From positions 1-12,627 of the forward strand of contig JAOZVT010000382.1 in NCBI GenBank assembly GCA_025869455.1: DNA of 12,627 bases, given 5' to 3'. Made by a program: the position numbers and the translations under genes. Of this stretch, positions 6,332-12,627 are shown piece after piece (position 1 is the stretch's first letter; the number at the start of each line of letters is the position of its first letter). The stretch is from Prosthecobacter sp. (lineage in GTDB: Bacteria; Verrucomicrobiota; Verrucomicrobiia; Verrucomicrobiales; Verrucomicrobiaceae). The notes below the pieces were generated by a model that had not been told where the DNA came from, searched no databases, and worked only from the letters and a program-made list of their open reading frames with translations.

Positions 6332-8815
6332 TTACTTGGTCCTGAAGTAAGGGTGTTTTGCATCACCTTTGCTGAGCAGGTAGGCTAGCAGATCAAGGAT
6401 GTCGTCTTCCTGGAGCATGTTTAGAAGTCCTGGGGGCATCATCGAGATTTTGCTTGGCTCAATGCTGGCGATGTCACCCCGCTTCAGGCTCTGAATGGCA
6501 TTGGGGTCCAGCATGTTGATGTTCACCATCAGAGTGTCTTCTTTGAGATTCATGATGCGGCCCACAACGAGACTGCCATCCTTCATTTTGAAATCCATGC
6601 TGCCATACTGGTCACTGATTTCCTTGCTTGGTTCGATGATGGATTCCAGCAAATCTTTTGGGCCAAATTTCCCCGAAACACTAGTTAGGTCAGGGCCGAC
6701 GGCTCCGCCTTCGAAGTTGAAGCGGTGGCAGGCATAGCAACCAATGGCACCAAAGCTATTGCGCCCATTTTCAAAGTTACGTCCCCCTTCCAAGCCAACG
6801 TGGAGGACTTTCTCCAGATCTGCCACGGTCCAGTTTTTCACGAAGCTGAGAGGTTTGGCTGCAAAGTTCGGTGTTTTGGAGGCAGGTTTAGCCTCAAGGA
6901 TGGGCTTCAGAGTTGCTTTTTCAGCGTCGGTCAATCCTGCTAGACTATCACGTTTGATGTCTTCAATGAACAGGCCAAAGCTGGCTCCACCTGTGTAAGT
7001 GGCGGCGCGTTGGAACCACTTGAAGAAGTCCTCACGCAAGGCGGGTGTCCAGCCTGCTTTGGCGAGGCGGAGACTCTTCGCGTAGGCGATTTGTTCTTCC
7101 TGGGTCGGGGCGCTGTTGACCAGGGGAACCGTCTTGGCGATCACGCCTTCATCACCCAGATAAACAAGCATTTCGCAGAGATCTTGGCTGAGGCCGAGGT
7201 CTTTGTTGGGGAAGAGTGGGGCAAAGCGGGCAATGGTGCTTTTCTTTTGTTCGATCGTTGGTTCGCCCAGGCGCAGGAAGGCGAGCGTGTAATTTCGGAG
7301 CAGCGTCGTCTGGCTCAGGGTATCCAGACCTTCCAGGGAGATTTGATCCAAAGCACGGATGACGGCGGCTTGATCAGCTTTATCACCATGACGGATCAGT
7401 GCCATGAGGGCTGTGAGAACCGTGCGTGGTTCTTTTTCACCTAACGCTTTTTCTTTCCAAGACTCCACAGGCTGATGTTCCAGAGCGATGCGTGCTGCAT
7501 TGCGGATGAGGCGGTCACTGTGTCCCAGATTTGGCCAAGCCAAAGCGACGGCTTGAGGGGCTTGTTTGCCGTGAAAAGCCTCCAGGCTGCGGCGCAGGTC
7601 ATGCAGTTTTTTGGCTTCACCTTCCAGCTTCATGGGCTGTGGGGCAGTGGATTCGCTGCCTGTGTAAGTCACTCGGTAGAGAGCCGACTGGGTCTTGCGT
7701 CCGCCGATGGAAAAGTACATGGCTCCGTCCTTCGGATTGATCAGCAGATCTGTCAGGGGCAGGGGTTGGGCGCTGATGAATTCCTCAAAATCTGCGGCAT
7801 AACCTGCGCCCTCAGGACGCAGATGCACGGCATACATCTTGCCGTAACTCCAGTCGTTGATGAAGAAGGCTTCCTGATATTTGGCCGGGAATTTAGCGCC
7901 ATAACCGAACTTTGTTCCTGTGGGGGAGCCTGGGCCAATGTCGGTGACTGGTGGGACACTGTCTTCCCAACGCACGGGCCATTTGGCGGAGCCGTTGCGC
8001 CAGCCGAATTCACTGCCGCTCAGCACCTGGCACACGCGTGTGGGGCGGTACCAAGGCAGGCTCATATCCCACTCCATGTCCGCATCGTAGGTGAAGAGAT
8101 CTCCTTCATGGTTAAACGCCGCACCGTACTCGTTGCGGAATCCGGTGGTGATCAGCTCCCACTTCTGGCCGTCCAGGCTGACCTTGGCCACCCAGCCGCG
8201 AGGTGCCTGAGCATCCTTCATGAAGCCGCGTCCATAGATGCGCGGCAGCAGGACGTCTTCCTGCCAGACTGGAGGCACGCGGTTGCTGGTGTATTCGGTC
8301 AGTGGGGTTTGGTTCCCCACCACCACGTAGATGCTCTCGCCATCTGGGCCTGGGACCACATAGTGGGGGCCATGCTCGCCTGCGCGTTCGGTGTAGCCGC
8401 GCAGCAGTTCCACCTTGTCGAAAAGGTCGTCTCCATTGGTATCGCTGACTTTGTACAATCCGCGGCCCTGGTATTCGTCGCCGTTCACTTGCAGGTAGAT
8501 GGAGCCTTTGACGAAAGCCATGCCCTGGGCTGCGCCAATGGGCAGATCCATTTTCTCAATCTTCGTCTCCGAAGGGCTTCCGTCCAAGGCTGGTGGGGTG
8601 ATGCGATACAGTGGACCGTATTGGTCTGAGGCAATCAGGCGTCCCTTGTCATCCAGGCACATGCTGACCCAAGAGCCCTGTTCAGCCTTCGGCACCGTGT
8701 AGAGAAGCTCGACTCGGAAGTCCTTTTTGATCTTGATTTGCTCCACCGGAGTGGCGGCTTCATCAGCCAGTAGGCTGGAGGATAAAAGGGCAAAGGGCAG
8801 GAGGTAACGAATCAT
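6332..8815 (-). CDS. PVC-type exported protein: beta-propeller dehydrogenase-like domain, HEAT-like helices, cytochrome c domain
   Basis: The ATG at 8815 gives 827 residues and opens with a signal peptide (MIRYLLPFALLSSSLLA); an in-frame TTG at 8851 is less likely. Residues about 25-385 resemble the membrane-bound dehydrogenase-like (glucose/sorbosone dehydrogenase-type propeller) domain found widely in Planctomycetes and Verrucomicrobia. Residues about 400-640 are helical, HEAT-like. Residues about 660-827 are the Pirellula/Verrucomicrobium-type haem domain, with a single CYACH site (C693, C696, H697) and a Met pair at 792-793 that could supply the axial ligand. It should be a periplasmic c-type cytochrome that may oxidise a sugar-like substrate; substrate and partner are unknown. 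It lies 141 bp downstream of clpX on the same strand, with no functional link obvious, and ends at a strong terminator. Confidence 0.9.
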   Translation of the reverse strand: MIRYLLPFALLSSSLLADEAATPVEQIKIKKDFRVELLYTVPKAEQGSWVSMCLDDKGRLIASDQYGPLYRITPPALDGSPSETKIEKMDLPIGAAQGMAFVKGSIYLQVNGDEYQGRGLYKVSDTNGDDLFDKVELLRGYTERAGEHGPHYVVPGPDGESIYVVVGNQTPLTEYTSNRVPPVWQEDVLLPRIYGRGFMKDAQAPRGWVAKVSLDGQKWELITTGFRNEYGAAFNHEGDLFTYDADMEWDMSLPWYRPTRVCQVLSGSEFGWRNGSAKWPVRWEDSVPPVTDIGPGSPTGTKFGYGAKFPAKYQEAFFINDWSYGKMYAVHLRPEGAGYAADFEEFISAQPLPLTDLLINPKDGAMYFSIGGRKTQSALYRVTYTGSESTAPQPMKLEGEAKKLHDLRRSLEAFHGKQAPQAVALAWPNLGHSDRLIRNAARIALEHQPVESWKEKALGEKEPRTVLTALMALIRHGDKADQAAVIRALDQISLEGLDTLSQTTLLRNYTLAFLRLGEPTIEQKKSTIARFAPLFPNKDLGLSQDLCEMLVYLGDEGVIAKTVPLVNSAPTQEEQIAYAKSLRLAKAGWTPALREDFFKWFQRAATYTGGASFGLFIEDIKRDSLAGLTDAEKATLKPILEAKPASKTPNFAAKPLSFVKNWTVADLEKVLHVGLEGGRNFENGRNSFGAIGCYACHRFNFEGGAVGPDLTSVSGKFGPKDLLESIIEPSKEISDQYGSMDFKMKDGSLVVGRIMNLKEDTLMVNINMLDPNAIQSLKRGDIASIEPSKISMMPPGLLNMLQEDDILDLLAYLLSKGDAKHPYFRTK

Positions 8816-8901
8816 TGGTTGGCTGGTTAAAACAAGAACAGATGAAGGCAAGGGGAGCCCAAGGAGCTATCAGGCAGATCCTGGATGCACAAAACGTGGG
8901 C

Positions 8902-8917
8902 CAAGCCAGTGGGCTTG
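8902..8917 (-). terminator. Weak hairpin after clpX, possible terminator
   Basis: A 6-bp perfect stem (CAAGCC/GGCTTG, 4-base loop) lies about 40 bases after the clpX stop on the minus strand. The nearest T-run (TTTT) is about ten bases beyond it, so it is not canonical. Read-through into the cytochrome gene is possible. Confidence 0.25.
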
Positions 8918-8956
8918 CATTTGTCTAAGATTCCAGCCTTGCTGACCAGAAAAAAC

Positions 8957-10240
8957 TCAGGCGGCGTTGCGCTCGATTTTCTTGCGCAAGATAGGTGGGC
9001 GTTCGCCTTTGACCACGGCCTCGTTGATGGAGACTGATTTCACGTCCATGCGGCTAGGCACGTCATACATCACGTCTAGCATGATGCGTTCAAAGATGCT
9101 CCGCAGTCCACGGGCACCAGTGCCACGCTTGACGGCCTCACGCGCCATGGCTAGCAGACCATCTTTATTGATGTTCAGGTCCACGCCATCCATGTGCATG
9201 AGTTTGGCGTATTGCTTCAGCAGCGCATTTTTAGGCTCTGTCAGCACGCGTACCAGTTCTTGTTCGGTCAATTCCTCCAGGGAGCAGATTACGGGCAGGC
9301 GTCCCACGAATTCGGGGATGAGTCCGTAGCCCAGCAGATCTTCAGGCTCCACGACCAGCGGACCTTTTTTGACTTCCTCTTCTTTCTCCGTCGGACTTCC
9401 TGAATGGAAACCCAGGGTCTGTTTGCCTTTGCGACGCTTGATGATGTCTTCCAGTCCGACAAAGGCCCCCCCGCAAATGAAGAGAATATTCTCGGTATTT
9501 ACCTGGATGTACTCTTGTTGAGGATGCTTGCGTCCGCCTTGAGGTGGCACATTGCAAACGGTGCCTTCGATAATTTTCAGGAGGGCCTGCTGCACGCCTT
9601 CGCCGGATACGTCGCGGGTGATGCTTACATTGCTGGTCGTGCGGCCGATCTTATCAATCTCATCAATGTAGATGATGCCGATCTCTGCTTTGGCGATGTC
9701 GTAGTCCGCTGATTGCAGCAGTCTTAGGATGATGTTTTCGACATCCTCCCCCACGTAACCCGCTTCCGTCAGCGTGGTCGCATCGGCGATGCTAAAGGGG
9801 ACATTCAGAATCTTAGCCAAAGTCTTGGCCAGCAGTGTTTTGCCGCAGCCCGTGGGCCCTAGCAGCAGCACATTGCTTTTTTCTAGCTCCACATCATTGG
9901 CCTCAGACATTTTGCGAGGACTGTTATCCTTCTTCGCGGTCTGTTGCTGGCTGTGCAGGATGCGCTTGTAGTGGTTATGCACCGCCACACTGAGCACCTT
10001 CTTGGCATGGGATTGTCCGATGACGTGCTGATCCAAAATCGCCGCAATGTCTGCGGGGCGCGGAACCATCAAGGGCGTCGTGCCATCCGTTTCCTGCGCC
10101 GCTTCTTTATCTAGGATCGCTTTGCAGACGCCGATGCAGTTATCACAAATGTACACTCCAGGCCCGGCAATCAGCTTACGCACCTCTGCATGGCTTTTGC
10201 CGCAGAAGGAACATAGGGTGACTGTGGAAGCGCGAGGCAT
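8957..10240 (-). CDS. clpX: ATP-dependent Clp protease ATP-binding subunit ClpX
   Basis: ClpX is the AAA+ unfoldase that recognises tagged proteins and feeds them to ClpP in the cytoplasm. The 427-residue protein is complete. It has the N-terminal zinc-binding domain (C10, C13, C32, C35), Walker A GPTGCGKT (128-135), the pore-1 loop GYVGED (161-166), Walker B with D193-E194, the RKH pore loop (237-239), and the ClpP-docking loop in the form LGF (276-278, IGF in E. coli). It also has the Arg finger R314 (GRLP) and sensor-2 GAR (375-377). No key residue is missing. It follows clpP on the same strand, 150 bp away, and appears to have its own promoter. No Shine-Dalgarno sequence is present. Confidence 0.99.
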   Translation of the reverse strand: MPRASTVTLCSFCGKSHAEVRKLIAGPGVYICDNCIGVCKAILDKEAAQETDGTTPLMVPRPADIAAILDQHVIGQSHAKKVLSVAVHNHYKRILHSQQQTAKKDNSPRKMSEANDVELEKSNVLLLGPTGCGKTLLAKTLAKILNVPFSIADATTLTEAGYVGEDVENIILRLLQSADYDIAKAEIGIIYIDEIDKIGRTTSNVSITRDVSGEGVQQALLKIIEGTVCNVPPQGGRKHPQQEYIQVNTENILFICGGAFVGLEDIIKRRKGKQTLGFHSGSPTEKEEEVKKGPLVVEPEDLLGYGLIPEFVGRLPVICSLEELTEQELVRVLTEPKNALLKQYAKLMHMDGVDLNINKDGLLAMAREAVKRGTGARGLRSIFERIMLDVMYDVPSRMDVKSVSINEAVVKGERPPILRKKIERNAA

Positions 10241-10245
10241 AATTT

Positions 10246-10275
10246 ATTGTCGCATGTAGCTAGGTAAAGAGTCAA
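10246..10275 (-). promoter_or_regulatory. Candidate clpX promoter, near-leaderless
   Basis: On the minus strand a -35 TTGACT (10275-10270, five of six consensus bases) is followed after 18 bp by GACAAT (10251-10246, four of six). Only five bases separate the -10 from the clpX ATG, so transcription would begin at or within about two bases of the start codon. No ribosome-binding site exists to contradict this. Confidence 0.5.
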
Positions 10276-10390
10276 GAGGTCTAGGTAGCAAAGATAGGAT
10301 GCCAAGAATCAAAGAAACATCTCAAAGGTAGGCAGTTTTAGGCCCAACTTATTGACAATCTTGATCCTTGGATCGCTCAATTTGCCCGAC

Positions 10391-11041
10391 TTACTCTTTC
10401 GGCAAAAGCTCGCGATTGCTCTGGAGCACTTTGTCCACGAGGCCGTAAGCGGCGGCTTCCTCGGCGCTCATGTAATTGTCGCGGTCAGCATCGCGTTCGA
10501 TCACTTCCGGAGTTTTACCGCAATGGAGGGCCAGGATGCGGTTCAACCGGCGCTTCAGCTTGTACATGAAGTCCACCGTGCGTTCCACGTCGCTCGCGGT
10601 ACCACGGGCACCACCAGAAACCTGGTGAATCATGATGTCGCTGTTCGGCAGGGCGAAGCGTTTGCCTTTCGTGCCAGAGGCCAGCAGCACGGCGCCCATG
10701 CTTGCGCAAATGCCGATGCAGTAGGTGTTCACATCGCAGGTGACGAACTGCATGGTGTCATAGATGGCCAGACCCGCTGTGACGGAACCACCAGGGCTAT
10801 TGATGTAAAAGTGGATGTCCTTTTTCGGATCCTGCATTTGCAGGAAGAGGAATTGGGCGATGATCACATTGGCGACCTGATCATTCACTTCACTGCCCAG
10901 GAAGATGATGCGATCCTTGAGCAGGCGGGAGTAAATATCGTAGGCACGCTCCATGCGTCCTTCCGTTTCGATGACGGTGGGGACGATGTAATTGCTGGGC
11001 GGACTGATGTGGCTGGGGAAATCGAAGTCTGAGTTGGACAT
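10391..11041 (-). CDS. clpP: ATP-dependent Clp protease proteolytic subunit ClpP
   Basis: ClpP is the serine peptidase that forms the two-ring proteolytic chamber served by ClpX. I choose the ATG at 11041 (216 residues, MSNSDFDF...) because it aligns with the usual ClpP N-terminus; an upstream in-frame ATG at 11092 would add 17 unrelated residues and lies upstream of the candidate promoter. The catalytic triad is visible: S114 in ICASMGA, H139 in MIHQ and D188 in DRDNY. The oligomerisation and substrate-groove features NSPGGSV (81-87) and SGG (142-144) are intact. It is transcribed divergently from rpsB. No trigger-factor gene lies next to it in this window, although tig-clpP-clpX is a common order elsewhere. 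Confidence 0.98.
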   Translation of the reverse strand: MSNSDFDFPSHISPPSNYIVPTVIETEGRMERAYDIYSRLLKDRIIFLGSEVNDQVANVIIAQFLFLQMQDPKKDIHFYINSPGGSVTAGLAIYDTMQFVTCDVNTYCIGICASMGAVLLASGTKGKRFALPNSDIMIHQVSGGARGTASDVERTVDFMYKLKRRLNRILALHCGKTPEVIERDADRDNYMSAEEAAAYGLVDKVLQSNRELLPKE

Positions 11042-11371
11042 AGTAGCGGTAATGAAGGAGTGGCGGCGTAGCTTGTCAAACAAGGCTATCATCTCCGCGC
11101 AATCAATACGCTCTTAGATACTGTCGGGCGCTCATGATTCGCTAGTTTTACCAAAAAAGGGGCTTTTGGAGGCGAAACGCACACTCGCGTCACGAAAAAC
11201 TGCTTGATGAATCTCCCGCTGCCCCTACTCTTGCCGCCCTTTTGCCGGGTGCGTTTGCCAGGTAAATGGGAAAGACAACCTTAAACCGTCCTTCTCCCGG
11301 ATCAGTGCCTATGGTGCTGAGCGTCTGCTCCCTGAGCTAAACGTGCGGAAGACCGACACCCTATTAAATAC
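11042..11371. promoter_or_regulatory. 330-bp divergent control region between clpP and rpsB
   Basis: This stretch holds no credible gene and must contain promoters for both flanks. For clpP, a perfect TTGACA (-35, minus strand 11079-11074) lies 17 bp from a poor -10 (TTCATT) nine bases before the ATG, and it is overlapped by the inverted repeat CTTGT-CAA-ACAAG (11072-11084). For rpsB, the only pair found is weak: TTGATG (11204-11209) with TACTCT (11226-11231). There are also a small hairpin CCAAAA...TTTTGG (11151-11169) and three spaced TTGCC repeats (11231, 11242, 11255). Two hairpins lie close to rpsB (11302-11320 and 11327-11337). Confidence 0.5.
11302..11337 (+). promoter_or_regulatory. 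Tandem hairpins in the rpsB leader
   Basis: TCAGTGCC/GGTGCTGA with a 3-base loop (8 pairs, two of them G-U) is followed after six bases by GCTC-CCT-GAGC (4 bp). They sit 34 bases ahead of the rpsB ATG. Ribosomal protein S2 is known to repress its own mRNA through a leader in some bacteria, so these are candidate elements. I do not recognise the fold as any described leader. Confidence 0.3.
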
Positions 11372-12061
11372 ATGTCCCAAGTCCTAGCAGAACTCGTCGA
11401 AGCCGGAGTCCATTTCGGTCACCAAACCAAGCGTTGGAACCCAAAGATGAAGCCTTTCATCCTGGATTCCCGCAACCAGATCCACATCCTCAACATTGAG
11501 GAAACCGTCAAGCAGATCGACGTCGCCGCCGATTTCCTGGCTGACCTTGCTCGCAAGAACAAGCGCATTCTTTTCGTTGGTTGCAAACGCCAGGCTCAAG
11601 AAGCCATCCGCGAAGCAGCTGAAGCCTGCGGCCAGTTCTACGTCAACCATCGCTGGTTGGGTGGTACTTTGACCAACCTTGAAACCATCCGCAAGAGCGT
11701 CGCCCGCCTTGCTTACCTGGAAGACATCGATAAGAAGCCTGAGGTCAAACTCATGTCCAAGAAGGAACTTGCCAGCCTCAACCGTGAGCGCATCAAGCTT
11801 GAGCGCAACCTTCGTGGCGTTCGTGGCATGGACAAGTATCCTGACGCGGTTGTCATTGTTGACTCCGCTCGTGAGCACATCGCTGTGCATGAAGCCCGCC
11901 GCCTCAGCATCCCGATTGTTGCCCTTGTGGACACCAATGCTGACCCAGACAAAGTGGATTACCCGATCGCCGCTAACGACGACGCTATCCGCTCCATCCG
12001 TATCATTTTGCAGAAGCTGATCGACCCTGTCATCACCGCGACTGCTGAAGCCAAGAAGTAA
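11372..12061 (+). CDS. rpsB: 30S ribosomal protein S2
   Basis: Complete at 229 residues, slightly shorter than E. coli S2 (241). The N-terminal signature GVHFGHQTKRWNPKMKPFI and RWLGGTLTNLETI (residues about 90-102) are characteristic. The central coiled-coil hairpin (about 110-145) and the C-terminal DTNADPDKVDYPIAANDDA stretch are also as expected. S2 binds late to the small subunit and is needed for S1 attachment. The start has no Shine-Dalgarno sequence; an A/T-rich TATTAAATA lies immediately upstream. tsf follows after 26 bp, the usual S2-EF-Ts operon. Codon use is biased towards C-ending codons, as expected of a highly expressed gene. Confidence 0.99.
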   Translation: MSQVLAELVEAGVHFGHQTKRWNPKMKPFILDSRNQIHILNIEETVKQIDVAADFLADLARKNKRILFVGCKRQAQEAIREAAEACGQFYVNHRWLGGTLTNLETIRKSVARLAYLEDIDKKPEVKLMSKKELASLNRERIKLERNLRGVRGMDKYPDAVVIVDSAREHIAVHEARRLSIPIVALVDTNADPDKVDYPIAANDDAIRSIRIILQKLIDPVITATAEAKK

Positions 12062-12087
12062 CCCCAACCTTTCCCCTTTAAAGACAC

Positions 12088-12627
12088 ATGGCTGAAATCT
12101 CCGCTAAAGTTGTCATGGCCCTTCGTGAAAAGACGAATGCTGCCATGATGGAATGCAAAGCTGCCCTCAAGGAAGCCGATGGCGACCTCGAAAAAGCTGA
12201 AATCATCCTTCGTAAAAAAGGCACCATCAAGGCTGAGAAGAAGGCCGATCGCCAGACCAAAGAAGGTATCATTGCTTCCTACATCCACATGGCAGGCCGT
12301 ATCGGCGTGCTCATCGAGGTGAACTGCGAAACCGACTTCGTGGCCCGCAATGAAATCTTCCAGGCCTTCGTGAAGGACATCTCCCTCCACATCGCCGCCG
12401 CGAACCCTAAGTTCCTCGGTCGCGAAGAGATCCCAGAATCCCTCATCGCTAAGGAAAAAGAAATCGCTGCTGACCAAGTCAAGGGCAAGCCTGAAGCCAT
12501 CGCTGAGAAGATCATCCAGGGCAAGATCGACAAGATCTTCTCTGAGCAGTGCCTTCTGGAGCAGGCGTTCATCAAGAACCCTGACCTAACCATCGGTGAT
12601 TTTGTGAAGAGCAAGATTTCTGAACTG
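12088..12627 (+). CDS. tsf: Translation elongation factor Ts (3' end cut by window edge)
   Basis: EF-Ts recharges EF-Tu by promoting GDP release. The frame is open from the ATG at 12088 to the window end, giving 180 residues. The N-terminal UBA-like helix has LREKTNAAMMECKAAL (12-27), where most family members have a Gly-containing TGAGMMDCKKAL. The EF-Tu-contacting TDFVARN motif is at 82-88. The region after about residue 130 jumps directly to GKIDKIFSEQCLLEQAF, showing the short form of about 200 residues (as in Thermus) without the longer core duplication of E. coli EF-Ts (283). About 15-20 residues should remain beyond the edge. It is co-transcribed with rpsB, and no Shine-Dalgarno sequence is seen. 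Confidence 0.98.
   Translation, partial: MAEISAKVVMALREKTNAAMMECKAALKEADGDLEKAEIILRKKGTIKAEKKADRQTKEGIIASYIHMAGRIGVLIEVNCETDFVARNEIFQAFVKDISLHIAAANPKFLGREEIPESLIAKEKEIAADQVKGKPEAIAEKIIQGKIDKIFSEQCLLEQAFIKNPDLTIGDFVKSKISEL

Noticed and set aside
7475..8629. 384-residue open frame on the plus strand opposite the cytochrome gene
   Set aside because: It is an antisense shadow of a well-supported gene; its translation has no recognisable domain and is rich in His/Ala/Val, as expected from a complementary frame.
10353..10358. TTGACA on the plus strand between clpX and clpP as a promoter
   Set aside because: No -10 follows at suitable distance and it would only drive antisense RNA into clpP.
10352..11032. 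226-residue open frame on the plus strand opposite clpP
   Set aside because: Antisense shadow of clpP with no family features.
11266..11340. 24-codon open frame upstream of rpsB, possible leader peptide
   Set aside because: The frame is short, lacks a proper ribosome-binding site and has no run of regulatory codons; chance is the simpler explanation.
11384..12067. 227-residue open frame on the minus strand opposite rpsB
   Set aside because: Antisense shadow of a codon-biased ribosomal gene; such genes often leave long open complementary frames.

Overview
The window looks like ordinary chromosome from a member of the Verrucomicrobiota, probably in the Prosthecobacter/Verrucomicrobium neighbourhood. 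This assignment is inferred from protein character, not from a search. The pointers are a secreted beta-propeller/HEAT/cytochrome c protein with the C-terminal haem domain typical of Planctomycetes and Verrucomicrobia, a secreted SGNH hydrolase ending in a DGDG loop plus beta-rich tail common in verrucomicrobial exported proteins, a small two-helix membrane protein of a type seen in that phylum, and very little Shine-Dalgarno sequence ahead of most genes. There are twelve protein genes, two of them cut by the window edges. I see no tRNA, rRNA, CRISPR array, transposon or phage gene.

Layout, left to right. (1) Positions 1-2589, plus strand: the C-terminal part of a squalene-hopene-cyclase-like class II terpene cyclase, overlapping by ATGA with a Tat-exported SMP-30/gluconolactonase-type hydrolase. 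(2) 2670-2888, plus: a 72-residue membrane protein whose 3' end overlaps, tail to tail, with a minus-strand pair. That pair (4244 down to 2862) is a Nif3/DUF34 metal protein followed 3 bp later by an AAG-type 3-methyladenine DNA glycosylase. (3) 4364-5668, plus: a secreted SGNH/GDSL hydrolase, converging with a 2-bp gap on a secreted Ala-rich helical protein (6201-5671, minus). (4) 8815-6332, minus: the large PVC-type cytochrome c protein, closed by a strong hairpin terminator at 6271-6311. (5) 11041-8957, minus: clpP then clpX, the two halves of the ClpXP protease. (6) From 11372 rightwards, plus: rpsB and tsf (ribosomal protein S2 and elongation factor Ts), reading divergently from clpP across a 330-bp control region.

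The right third is core protein synthesis and protein quality control; the left two thirds are repair, metal handling and exported or membrane functions. No complete new system is visible. The points most worth a second look are the translationally coupled cyclase/lactonase pair, the Nif3-glycosylase operon, a perfect 14-bp palindrome at the promoter of the helical secreted protein, and a clpX promoter placed so that its transcript would begin at or next to the start codon.
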